From Saccharospirillum sp. MSK14-1 (lineage in GTDB: Bacteria; Pseudomonadota; Gammaproteobacteria; Pseudomonadales; Natronospirillaceae): a DNA stretch of 64,000 nucleotides. Positions 24,900 through 32,622 of the stretch are shown here, piece after piece. Every line of letters begins with the position of its first letter. Position 1 is the first letter of the stretch. The position numbers were made by a program, and so were the translations under genes. The stretch spans positions 168,657 to 232,656 of the forward strand of contig NZ_MIES01000006.1 of assembly GCF_003054965.1 (NCBI RefSeq), read 5' to 3'. The notes beneath the pieces were generated by a model that was given only the letters and a program-made list of their open reading frames with translations, was not told where the DNA came from and searched no databases.

Positions 24900-25952
24900 T
24901 TACTCGTTAATGCCGCGAGTGCCACGACGTTCGAGGTAATCACCCCAATAGAAGTCGTCGGCGTTGTCGGCGGTGACGATGGAGAAGCCGTTATCGACGA
25001 AGGGCACACCCATGGGGTTGAAGCCGCTGCGCAGATAGTCGTTCATCGGATCGATCTGTTCCGGATGCGCCGCCAGGTAGAGCATCATCATGCCCATATA
25101 ACCCTGGATACCCTGGTTGGGGTTGACCGCACCGAAGATTTCACCCGCTTTGATCATGTCCAGAATCTTGGCGTTGACGTCGGCGTTGAACACCTTGATG
25201 CCGCTGTCCAGTTCTTTCGCCGCCTGAGCCGCACCGAGTGCCGAGTTGGCTTCGGGCATAAAGACCGCACCCAGATTCGGGTTGGCTTGTGCCATGGTCA
25301 GCACCGCATTGTAGGCGCGGGTCGGATCCTGGTTACTGGCCGCGCGAGCCACCAGTTCCATGTTCGGCCAGTTCGATTCCATGCGTTCAACAAAGGCCGA
25401 GATGCGACGGTCGTGATTGTCCTGACCGGGGTTTTCCAGCACCGCGTACTCACCTTCGCCACCCATGGCTTCGGCAATGGTGTCCGCCGCGTAGCGACCT
25501 TCCTGATAGTTGTCGGAGGTGATAAACGACACCCGGTCACTGTTCGGTGAGTCGGCCGCGAAGGTCACCACCGGAATGCCCATTTCAGCCGCTCGGTTGA
25601 TCGGTTCAATAAAGGGGTCGGGGTTCATCGGGTGCAACAAGATACCGGCCGGATCGCGCGCCAGAATCTGCTCGAACGACGCCAGCTGTTTGTTGACGTC
25701 GTATTCCGGTGTGCCGGTGTAAACGGTATCGCAACCCATTTGTTCGGCGGCTTGCTTCATCATTTCATAGACCGGAAACCAGTACTCGACGCCGGAAACC
25801 ATGACGTTCATGTAAAAGGTTTCACCCGGGTCGCAGCGGAAGGGTCCGTGATCGTGGCCCGAGCTGGGCGCTTCTTCAGCCAGCGTCAGGCTGGCAGCGA
25901 GGGTCAGTGACAGGCCACACAGACCCCGTTTGAGGATGGACAACTTACTCAT
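24900..25952 (-). CDS. Periplasmic carbohydrate-binding protein of the ABC importer
   Basis: Type 1 periplasmic binding protein (peripla_BP_4, RbsB-like) capturing the sugar or polyol for the importer. From the ATG at 25952, chosen because AAGGAG lies seven bases upstream (a GTG two codons earlier is too close to it), the product is 350 residues with a signal peptide ending at about LTLAEEA. Family motifs include GILLHPMNPD, GIPVVTFAADSPN and DNYQEGRYAADTIAEAMGG. It is the promoter-proximal gene of the catabolic operon running to 15837. Ligand unknown. Confidence 0.93.
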   Translation of the reverse strand: MSKLSILKRGLCGLSLTLAASLTLAEEAPSSGHDHGPFRCDPGETFYMNVMVSGVEYWFPVYEMMKQAAEQMGCDTVYTGTPEYDVNKQLASFEQILARDPAGILLHPMNPDPFIEPINRAAEMGIPVVTFAADSPNSDRVSFITSDNYQEGRYAADTIAEAMGGEGEYAVLENPGQDNHDRRISAFVERMESNWPNMELVARAASNQDPTRAYNAVLTMAQANPNLGAVFMPEANSALGAAQAAKELDSGIKVFNADVNAKILDMIKAGEIFGAVNPNQGIQGYMGMMMLYLAAHPEQIDPMNDYLRSGFNPMGVPFVDNGFSIVTADNADDFYWGDYLERRGTRGINE

Positions 25953-26030
25953 CAGCACTCTCCTTATTTTTATAGGTGCATTGAGATTCGTCAGGCGTTG
26001 AACAGCACAGGTAGTCGATTACGCCTTGAT

Positions 26031-26065
26031 TTGAAATATATTTCAGTTAAAAGAAATAAATTTCA
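26031..26065. promoter_or_regulatory. Tandem KdgR-like palindromes before the importer operon
   Basis: TTGAAATATATTTCAGTT (26031-26048) is identical over 18 bases to 11784-11801. A second, near-identical palindrome AGAAATAAATTTCA follows at 26052-26065, centred 20 bases away, about two helical turns. Two phased copies about 80-115 bases upstream of the gene look like an operator. The local IclR-family regulator is the best candidate by motif style. Confidence 0.6.
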
Positions 26066-26110
26066 TGAATGGATAGTAATTGCACAATTTTGGGGCTGTC
26101 AAAACATTTT

Positions 26111-26135
26111 TGAGACATTTTGTACCGTTTTCATT
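26111..26135 (-). promoter_or_regulatory. Shared 25-base promoter element (copy 2), importer operon
   Basis: Plus-strand TGAGACATTTTGTACCG followed by TTTTCATT; 20 of 25 positions match 15744-15768 and both copies face their minus-strand genes in the same orientation. It lies 159-183 bases upstream of the binding-protein start. Confidence 0.5.
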
Positions 26136-26307
26136 AAGTGTTTGATTTTGTTATTGATTTAACGGTGTCTTTTGTCGAACCGAAACGGAAGCACTTTTCG
26201 CACCGGGTATCGATCGATTCCCACTCGACGAACCGCCTTGGCTTTCTCCACCGCCGTGACACCCTGACTCTCCGTCCCTATAATCCGGCCCCCTTCCCAG
26301 TCGCAGT

Positions 26308-27570
26308 ATGGGCCTGCCGATGTTCCATCGCTTATCGCAATTTTCACCGCTGATCTGGACGGTGATCGGAGGCACCTTTCTGACCCGCCTGACCTATTTC
26401 ATGGTCTGGCCCTTTATGGCCATCTTGCTCAAAGACCAGTTCGACTTATCCGTGTTCGTCATCGGGCTGATTTTGAGTGGCGCGGCTTTCATCGGCAGTT
26501 CATTGAGTTTTGTCGTAGGTAATTTGTCCGACCGCTTCGGCCGCCGGGTGGTGATGATTTCCGGCACACTGACATCAGCCTTCGCGTTCGGCAGCCTGGC
26601 GTGGGCTCATCAGTTACCGGTGTATATTGTCTGCATCCTGTTGGTCGGTGCCGGTTACTCGTTGTTGGAGCCGCCGTCGAAAGCGATGATTTCCGATGAA
26701 ATCAGTGACCCGGAAACTCGCGGTCTGGCTTTTAATCTGCGTTATTATTTTCTCAATATTGGTGCCGCCGCCGGGCCGTTAAGCGGGGTTTATTTTGGCC
26801 TGACCGCCCAACAATCGACGTTCAGTTTGGTGATGACGACCTATGTTTTATACGGTTTTGCATTGGCTTATTTCAGCCGTCATCAGCCTCGCATCAGTGA
26901 CGATCAAAAAGCCGCAGCGGGCTTGGCGAAAGCCTGGATTGTGCTGAAAAAAGACAAGGCGTTTCAGTTATTGGTGATCGCCAACACCCTGATTATGACC
27001 TGCTATGGCCAGTTCGAAGCCACTCTGGTTCAGTACCTGGGTTTGGTGCGGCCAGGCGATGCGGTGGGTTTGTATGCGACCTTGGTCATGGTCAATGCCG
27101 CGACCATTCTGATCTTTCAATTTCCGATGCTGGCTTTGTTACGTAATGTCCAACTGCACAACCGCATCTATTTTAGCCTGGCGTTATTCGCGCTTGGTTT
27201 CAGTGCTTACGCCTGGTTACCGCAACCGCTTGCCATCGCCTGGATACTGGCCACGTTGATCATGAGCGTGGGTGAATCAGTGCTGTTTCCGACCCTGAAT
27301 ATTCAGATCGATGTCATGGCGCCGCATCATCTACGCGGCAGTTATTTTGGTGCCAATGCCATCAGCAGTTTTGGATTTTCGCTGGCGCCCGCCCTGGGTG
27401 GTTTAATGCTGGAGCTGCTCGGCCACAACGCCTGGTGGGTAACCGGTGCTCTGGTGTTACTGGCCATGGCGTTGTACTACTTGGCGGTGAAACTGTTACC
27501 CGCCCGCCGCCAATGGGTCGCCGAATTGGAAGCCGAAGTACGCGCCGTTGAGAGAGTCGCACAACGATGA
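26308..27570 (+). CDS. MFS transporter (putative drug/efflux family)
   Basis: Twelve-segment major facilitator, 420 residues, probably an inner-membrane proton-driven exporter. The loop 2-3 signature reads GNLSDRFGRRVVMISG at about 72-87, diagnostic for MFS. Substrate cannot be inferred. The start is uncertain: ATG at 26308 or a second ATG at 26320; neither has a clear Shine-Dalgarno. The stop overlaps the start of the TrmK-like gene (ATGA), so the two are coupled. Confidence 0.88.
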   Translation: MGLPMFHRLSQFSPLIWTVIGGTFLTRLTYFMVWPFMAILLKDQFDLSVFVIGLILSGAAFIGSSLSFVVGNLSDRFGRRVVMISGTLTSAFAFGSLAWAHQLPVYIVCILLVGAGYSLLEPPSKAMISDEISDPETRGLAFNLRYYFLNIGAAAGPLSGVYFGLTAQQSTFSLVMTTYVLYGFALAYFSRHQPRISDDQKAAAGLAKAWIVLKKDKAFQLLVIANTLIMTCYGQFEATLVQYLGLVRPGDAVGLYATLVMVNAATILIFQFPMLALLRNVQLHNRIYFSLALFALGFSAYAWLPQPLAIAWILATLIMSVGESVLFPTLNIQIDVMAPHHLRGSYFGANAISSFGFSLAPALGGLMLELLGHNAWWVTGALVLLAMALYYLAVKLLPARRQWVAELEAEVRAVERVAQR

Positions 27571-28220
27571 AAACCCGACTGGGTAAACGCCTAACGGCGC
27601 TGTTCAACGTCATTGCCGATGACTACGACAGCGTTTGGGATCTGTGTTGCGATCACGGCCGGCTCGGCATGGCACTGCTGGAAACCGAACGCACACCGCA
27701 AGTGCATTTCGTCGATTGCATCGACAGCATTATGACCGACCTGGCAGCGCGCTTAGAGCACTATGGCGCGCGCAATTACCAGTTACATTGTTGTCCAGCC
27801 GAACACGTTGCTTTGCCGGCAAGCGGCAAACATCTGTTGGTGTTGGCCGGGGTCGGCGATGAAGTGACCGTCCGCATCGTGCAACAACTGCACGCTCAAA
27901 CCACCGATGCCCATATCGATTGGCTGATTTCTCCGGCCAATAACCTGTTTCAGGTGCGGCAGTTTTTGCAGCCAATACTTGGGGTTTTGGATGAAGGCGT
28001 GATCGCTGAGAACGGTCGTCTTTATGAATGGTTGTGGGTGCGTTCCGGCGCGCCCAAAACGATTGCTAACCCGGCCCTGTTTTGGAACCCGGACGATGCC
28101 GAGCATCGTCGTCATCTCGGCAAATTACTTAAGCACGCGCGCCAGCAGCAGCGTCAGGCGCACAATCCGCAAGCTGACGCCGCGGCCCTCGCTTACGCCC
28201 AACTGCTCGAATCGCGCTAA
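27567..28220 (+). CDS. TrmK-like SAM-dependent tRNA (adenine-N1) methyltransferase
   Basis: 217-residue Rossmann methyltransferase of the TrmK/DUF633 group, whose studied members methylate A22 of tRNA. It begins LGKRLTALFNVIADDYDSVWDLCCDHGRLGMALLE; DLCCDHGRLG at about 25-34 is the SAM-binding motif in the family-specific form (D-CDHG). A further LVLAGVGDE segment replaces the usual AGMGG. It overlaps the MFS gene by four bases. The tRNA role is by family only. Confidence 0.75.
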   Translation: MKTRLGKRLTALFNVIADDYDSVWDLCCDHGRLGMALLETERTPQVHFVDCIDSIMTDLAARLEHYGARNYQLHCCPAEHVALPASGKHLLVLAGVGDEVTVRIVQQLHAQTTDAHIDWLISPANNLFQVRQFLQPILGVLDEGVIAENGRLYEWLWVRSGAPKTIANPALFWNPDDAEHRRHLGKLLKHARQQQRQAHNPQADAAALAYAQLLESR

Positions 28221-28243
28221 CAAAATCTTTACAAACAATCCCC

Positions 28244-28272
28244 CTTTGCACTGAGTTGGACTGTCCCTATTT
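28244..28272 (+). promoter_or_regulatory. Possible heat-shock (sigma32-like) promoter
   Basis: CTTTGCA (28244-28250), a 14-base spacer, then CCCTATTT (28265-28272); the second box matches 7 of 8 positions of CCCCATNT, the first only 4 of 7 of CTTGAAA. Position before an hsp20 gene is the main support. Confidence 0.3.
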
Positions 28273-28320
28273 ACTGCTTTGCCAGCGGATGTCTCGATGA
28301 GAGTCCACCGGCAACGGCCA

Positions 28321-28366
28321 CAAGGGCCAACTTATTTATATTGCTTCTCAATGGAGGATATACACC
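28321..28366 (+). promoter_or_regulatory. Possible ROSE-type RNA thermometer of the hsp20 gene
   Basis: The leader ends TTGCT (28341-28345), a short spacer, then GGAGGA (28353-28358) and the ATG at 28367. A U(U/C)GCU segment pairing with the Shine-Dalgarno is the hallmark of ROSE elements before small heat-shock genes in proteobacteria. A GGCC...GGCC hairpin lies just upstream (about 28316-28328). Fold not computed. Confidence 0.5.
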
Positions 28367-28843
28367 ATGACCACGATCGATCTCACCCCCCTGTACCGCA
28401 GCACCATCGGCTTTGACCGCATGGCGTCTTTGCTCGACTCTGCCCTGCGCGGCGAACAGTCCAGCGGTGGCGGCTACCCGCCGTACAACATCGAAGTGAC
28501 TGGCGAAAACCAATACGGCATCACTTTGGCCGTGGCGGGTTTCGAAGAGTCTGAGTTGGACATTCAGGTGGAAAACGGCGTGCTGAGCGTACGCGGCAAG
28601 AAAGCCGGCAGTGAAGGCAACGACCAGCGTCGCTTCCTGCACCAAGGCATTGCTTACCGCTCCTTCGAGCGTAAGTTCAACCTGGCGGACCACGTGGAAG
28701 TCAAAGGTGCTGAATTGCGCAATGGCTTGCTGACCGTCAGCTTGGTCAAAGAAGTGCCGGAGGCTATGAAGCCGAAGAGCATCGCCATTAACAGCGGTTC
28801 CAATACTCTGGAACACAAAGACGAGAAAGCCAAAGTCGCCTGA
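28367..28843 (+). CDS. ibpA: Small heat-shock protein, IbpA/Hsp20 family
   Basis: ATP-independent chaperone that holds unfolding proteins. The 158-residue product has the alpha-crystallin domain from about residue 38 (YPPYNIEVTGENQYGITLAVAGF) to about 130, with the IbpA-like start LTPLYRSTIGFDRM. The conserved V-x-V pattern near the end (LLTVSLVKEVPEAMKPKSIAI) is present. Strong AGGA-type ribosome site. It is a single gene ended by a strong terminator. Heat control is suggested by its leader. Confidence 0.93.
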   Translation: MTTIDLTPLYRSTIGFDRMASLLDSALRGEQSSGGGYPPYNIEVTGENQYGITLAVAGFEESELDIQVENGVLSVRGKKAGSEGNDQRRFLHQGIAYRSFERKFNLADHVEVKGAELRNGLLTVSLVKEVPEAMKPKSIAINSGSNTLEHKDEKAKVA

Positions 28844-28876
28844 ATCCGCGACTGGATTAGACGTCGCTGTTAAATC

Positions 28877-28904
28877 AAAAGGCCGGCAATTGCCGGCCTT
28901 TTTT
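28877..28904. terminator. Intrinsic terminator, bidirectional
   Basis: GGCCGGCAATTGCCGGCC (28881-28898), a perfect palindrome flanked by AAAA and TTTTTT. It separates hsp20 from the convergent anti-sigma gene ending at 28909 and can serve both. Confidence 0.92.
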
Positions 28905-28908
28905 GTAC

Positions 28909-29664
28909 TTACCAGTTAGTCAGTTGTACGCAGGGACCATCGAGCGCCGCTGTTTCCAGACTGACGCTGTCAGCTGAGGTGCTGACCGCCAGGTTACGGC
29001 TGTTCGCTACCGCCTGCCAGGCATCGGAATCGAGTTGCCAACGCCGGTTCTCCGGTGTGACCTTGCCCAGATACACCCAGGACTGATCCACACCGCCATC
29101 GGCCCAAAGATGCAACTCACCTTCCGGCCGGGCACCCAGGCGTTCAGACCACTGGGTTGAAATCCAGGGTGCATCACCGTCCTGGCCTTTGTAACCACTG
29201 ACCACCAGTGCTACATCACCCTGCCAGCTCAGCGGCGCCATATAGTCGGCAGCGCGCAATTCCGTCGGCTGCCCCAACACCAACGTTAAGGTCACCACCA
29301 GCGCCAGAGCCGTGGCCATGCCACCGATCGCACTGGTGCGCCAGATGTCCCACTGGGCCGTTAAGCGCGACCAGAACGATGTCGATGATTGCCCTTGCTG
29401 CTGTTTCACATCGGCTTTGACCCGACGTTCAATACGCGTCCAAAGCTCGGCAGGAACAGCCTGCCCGGGATAGGACTGCTGTAACGGTTCGAGATTGGCA
29501 CACCAGAAATCGACGGCGGTTCGCAACGCCGTATGGCGACGCATCAGTTGTTCGGTGCGGCGCCGAACCCGCGGCGTCATGTCGCCAGCAACGTATTGCG
29601 CTGCCAGTTGATCGCACAATTCCGGGTTATCGTAACGGGCAGCGCGTTTCATGCTTCCAGACAT
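28909..29664 (-). CDS. Anti-sigma factor (RskA/anti-sigma-K-like)
   Basis: Membrane-anchored regulator that sequesters the ECF sigma factor encoded immediately upstream. The 251 residues comprise an N-terminal cytoplasmic anti-sigma domain (about 1-95; helices around QLAAQYVAGDMTPRVRRR), one membrane segment at about 112-132 (AIGGMATALALVVTLTLVLG), and an extracytoplasmic RskA-like domain. The sigma stop codon lies within its start region: ATG at 29664 has AGGAG eight bases upstream; another ATG at 29652 overlaps the sigma stop. Zinc-binding HxxxCxxC motifs are not seen. The signal is unknown. Confidence 0.85.
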   Translation of the reverse strand: MSGSMKRAARYDNPELCDQLAAQYVAGDMTPRVRRRTEQLMRRHTALRTAVDFWCANLEPLQQSYPGQAVPAELWTRIERRVKADVKQQQGQSSTSFWSRLTAQWDIWRTSAIGGMATALALVVTLTLVLGQPTELRAADYMAPLSWQGDVALVVSGYKGQDGDAPWISTQWSERLGARPEGELHLWADGGVDQSWVYLGKVTPENRRWQLDSDAWQAVANSRNLAVSTSADSVSLETAALDGPCVQLTNW

Positions 29665-30215
29665 TTTTTCAGCTCCTGCAAACCCCGACGAATCCAGGCT
29701 TTAATGGTGCCCAGAGGTCGCGCCAAGCGCTCGTGTAATTCCTGATGGCTGTAGCCATAGATATAGGACAGAACGATGGCTTCGCGCGCGTTTTCGTTCA
29801 GTTGATCCAGGCATTGATGCACCCCCAGATCGTGGCTTTCCGAAGCCGGCATTTCGACCAGAATGTCGGCACCCGGGTCTTCCGATAAATCTTCGCGTTT
29901 GCGTTTATTACTCTTCAACCGATCCAGCGCTGCGTTGCGGGTCATCACCGTCAACCACCCCATCACCGAGCCGCGGCCGCTGTAATCGCCCGCCTGTTGC
30001 CAGATTTTCAGGTAGACGTCCTGTAACACGTCGCACGCTTCCTGCTCGTTTTTCAGAATCCGGTTCGCCACCCCCATCAAACGACTGGACGTTGCATCGT
30101 AGAGTGACTTTAAGGCGGCATAATCCTGGTGAGCGACGCGGTTCATCACACGCATCATCCAAGCCGAATCAGAGGCATTAGGGGCGGTTTGCTCCAGGGA
30201 CGAAGATACGGACAC
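29649..30215 (-). CDS. ECF-family RNA polymerase sigma factor (SigK-like)
   Basis: Extracytoplasmic-function sigma factor with sigma region 2 (LYDATSSRLMGVANRILKN ... DVLQDVYLKIW, then GWLTVMTRNAALDRLKSNKR) and region 4 (LNENAREAIVLSYIYGYSHQELHERL). The frame stays open upstream to 30335, but that stretch contains the terminator of the preceding gene (30284-30307), so translation probably begins at GTG 30215 or at ATG 30158/30155. The exact start is unresolved. It is coupled to the anti-sigma gene; the COG4315 protein gene upstream is a likely target or partner. Confidence 0.88.
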   Translation of the reverse strand: MSVSSSLEQTAPNASDSAWMMRVMNRVAHQDYAALKSLYDATSSRLMGVANRILKNEQEACDVLQDVYLKIWQQAGDYSGRGSVMGWLTVMTRNAALDRLKSNKRKREDLSEDPGADILVEMPASESHDLGVHQCLDQLNENAREAIVLSYIYGYSHQELHERLARPLGTIKAWIRRGLQELKKCLEA

Positions 30216-30274
30216 GACAACAATCTCGATTGTTTCGGCCAAACGCCCACTGACGTTTTGTGTTGGCCATGGGT

Positions 30275-30307
30275 GATAAAATTCAGCCCGGCGAATTGAC
30301 CGGGCTG
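30275..30307 (-). terminator. Intrinsic terminator of the COG4315 gene
   Basis: CAGCCCGG / CCGGGCTG stem (30284-30291, 30300-30307) with 8-base loop, followed on the minus strand by AATTTTAT. It lies 51 bases past the COG4315 stop and inside the over-long open frame of the sigma gene. Confidence 0.75.
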
Positions 30308-30358
30308 CTCCTTGAACGCAAACCAGAGTGTTCACGCTGTTTACCTGACTTTCCTTAC

Positions 30359-30760
30359 TTACCGGCCCATCTGGACAACGAACCAGGAACCACCGACTTC
30401 ATGTCCGGTCACGTCTCCCGGTCTTTCATCGTTCACCCAGTAATACAGGGGCTGACCATCATAAGCCCACTGGCGGCTATCGTCATCCCGTTCGATTACC
30501 GTGAACATGCCGCTGTCTTTGGCACGACGACCGGCTTCAAACGGCGGCCAGCTTTGGGCGCAACCACCGTAGCAATTGGATTTGCTGGCGTCATCACGGG
30601 TGAAGATGTAGAGCGTCATGCCGTCGTCATCGGTCAGCACGGAGCCTTGAGTGCTGTCGTGAGTATCAACGGGGACATTGTCCGGCAGGTTTTCGGCCAG
30701 AACGTTAGCCGTCAGTGCCAGCAAGCTTACCAATACAGTGGTGGTCATCAGTTTTTTCAT
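30359..30760 (-). CDS. COG4315-type secreted/periplasmic protein with YxFxxD repeats
   Basis: 133-residue exported protein of unknown function. A Sec signal peptide ends near NVLA (residue 22). The conserved repeat motif occurs as LYIFTRD at about 50-56 and again as LYYWVND near 105, with a Cys pair CYGGC at 63-67 and the WPPF segment typical of the COG4315 family. AGGAG precedes the ATG. In several bacteria such genes neighbour ECF sigma/anti-sigma pairs, as here, hinting at an envelope or redox-stress role; that is inference. Confidence 0.82.
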   Translation of the reverse strand: MKKLMTTTVLVSLLALTANVLAENLPDNVPVDTHDSTQGSVLTDDDGMTLYIFTRDDASKSNCYGGCAQSWPPFEAGRRAKDSGMFTVIERDDDSRQWAYDGQPLYYWVNDERPGDVTGHEVGGSWFVVQMGR

Positions 30761-31034
30761 GGACTTACTCCTTTAGTGGTCAAGATCGTGTCGTTGTTCC
30801 CTGAGTAAGACGACCTTGGCACACCGACCGGATGCATAAACCTATTTTTCGAAGTGCGAATCACCCTTCCCATATAAAGGTTATTATTTTAATACCACAA
30901 AATCTGTAATTATTATTTAGTATCCATTTAGTGATAATCTAAGTCAGATCAGGCAACCCTGCCGACTATCCTGCCGTGCCAACACCGATTCACTGCAGGG
31001 ATTCAGTCCAACGCTACGAAAAGATGAAGTCATT

Positions 31035-32564
31035 ATGATGTGGTTCTTTTACCTCTGTTTCGCCCTGCTGGCGATTGGCATAACAGCGGTCTGGTATCAG
31101 CGACAGGCCGCGCCCAAACACCTGGCCAAAGCCCAGGAAGCCCTGTCCGATAACTATCTGACCAAAGCCACTCACCACGCGGCTAAAGCCTTTTACCTAC
31201 CACTGGGCGGTATTTCTGAGCCGCAAGCAAAACAGCTGCTCGGCGCCAGTGAGGTGATAAACAACGTTCTCCACCGCCTCAAACTTGCCCCTGGTGACGA
31301 CCTGATTCGCTGCATCTCGGTCATGAACGAGGTAATCGATGGCAAAGACACCGAACTGGACGAAGACCTCTATGAGCGGCTGGAGACGTGGCGTGACAAG
31401 CTCGACCTGTGTGACGCAGACGAGCTGATCGCACTGCTGACTGATTTACACCCTCCGTTATGGACCGACGATCCGATTCAATCGATGAAGTCCATCGGCG
31501 ACCCCAGCCTGGCCATACCCATCATCGATGTACCGATCAGTGACATCGAGAATAAGCAGGAAGCGGAATTACAGATTGTCCAGTTTGCCCCGGACCACCG
31601 TTTCAACTACACACGGTTTGTTACCGTCAATCTGTCTCGGGTGCTGTACCGGGTACACCGTGCGATGCCAGATCCCTTCCTTTTTGAACTGTGCATCTGC
31701 TCGTCAGACGGCAATCCGGAGGTCATCAAACACATGCTGACCTTTATCCAGATGCTGATTAACAACGACGCTTTTTTCACTGAAGACGGTTTGTCTGTCA
31801 CCGTGCCAGTCACTGACGCTGAAGCGCCTTATGTGTTGTATAAGACGGAACAATTGGGCAAAACCATCGACTACGACGGCCGTGAATTCCCGCTCTATGT
31901 GATGGTACCGCTGCGCGATTCCGAAGATTCATGGATGCGTCATTACAACGATAAATACGGCAGCAAAATCGGCTTCAAAATCATGCGCGAATGGATGGAG
32001 TACGAAGCTCGGCTGGAACCGGGCAGCGATTTCGATCGCCTCGATCTGGAACGCGCCCCAGTGCTCGCTAAGCGGTTTGATCTGATGCAGACAATGGCCG
32101 AAGAAATCGGCATTCAGATTGAAGCCAACCCGGGCAACACCAACTGGTTCAGTGAAACCCAGGATCTGGACTACGCCCGCGTGTTCCAGAACCTGGTCGG
32201 CCGCGAAAACCCGGCTGGCAGTGATGATGTCTTCCGCGTCGGTGGTCAGTTGATGGTGCAAGAGCGCTACGACGAGGTGATCGTCCACTATCAGCAACAG
32301 CTCAATCAAAACCCATCGACGGAAGACGCAGCGCTTTACCAGGACCAGATCGGCGCAGCCTATTTCTTTAAAGGTGAATACCAGCGCGCGCTCTACCACT
32401 ACCAACTGGCCGCCGAACACCCGACGTCCGCCAACGACGACAACATCTGGGAAGTGTGCGAGGTACTGATCCAGGAAAGTGGCGATACCACCCTGGCCAG
32501 CGCCTATCTGGAGCACTATCCGAACGGCAATCACAGTAAAGCGGCAAAGGCACATTTGCACTGA
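31035..32564 (+). CDS. Uncharacterised membrane-anchored protein with C-terminal TPR-like helices
   Basis: I do not recognise the family. The 509-residue product starts with one membrane segment (about 3-20, WFFYLCFALLAIGITAVW) and is otherwise soluble and acidic. Residues 24-60 look helical and TPR-like (AQEALSDNYLTKATHHAAKAF), and the C-terminal 100 residues again (EVIVHYQQQLNQNPSTED; GEYQRALYHYQLAAEHP). The central 150-350 region is a mixed fold without recognised motifs. Two ATGs in tandem (31035, 31038) are possible starts; no strong ribosome site. It is followed by a small basic-tailed protein gene. Confidence 0.75.
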   Translation: MMWFFYLCFALLAIGITAVWYQRQAAPKHLAKAQEALSDNYLTKATHHAAKAFYLPLGGISEPQAKQLLGASEVINNVLHRLKLAPGDDLIRCISVMNEVIDGKDTELDEDLYERLETWRDKLDLCDADELIALLTDLHPPLWTDDPIQSMKSIGDPSLAIPIIDVPISDIENKQEAELQIVQFAPDHRFNYTRFVTVNLSRVLYRVHRAMPDPFLFELCICSSDGNPEVIKHMLTFIQMLINNDAFFTEDGLSVTVPVTDAEAPYVLYKTEQLGKTIDYDGREFPLYVMVPLRDSEDSWMRHYNDKYGSKIGFKIMREWMEYEARLEPGSDFDRLDLERAPVLAKRFDLMQTMAEEIGIQIEANPGNTNWFSETQDLDYARVFQNLVGRENPAGSDDVFRVGGQLMVQERYDEVIVHYQQQLNQNPSTEDAALYQDQIGAAYFFKGEYQRALYHYQLAAEHPTSANDDNIWEVCEVLIQESGDTTLASAYLEHYPNGNHSKAAKAHLH

Positions 32565-32622
32565 TGCCACATCGACAACGAACGCCGATGGTGTTCAATC
32601 AAGCAGTCATCGAGGAGTAGTT

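Larger units (their letters stand above)
25953..26307. promoter_or_regulatory. Control region of the carbohydrate importer operon
   Basis: A 355-base AT-rich gap between the binding-protein gene (minus) and an MFS gene (plus). It contains two tandem palindromes (26032-26065) and the second copy of the 25-base shared element (26111-26135). A short open frame reading into the MFS gene has no ribosome site and is disregarded. From about 26150 to 26307 I see nothing assignable apart from a presumed MFS promoter. Confidence 0.65.

Noticed and set aside
30216..30335. Sigma factor N-terminal extension to 30335
   Set aside because: The stretch contains the intrinsic terminator of the preceding gene and lies before sigma region 2; unlikely to be translated.
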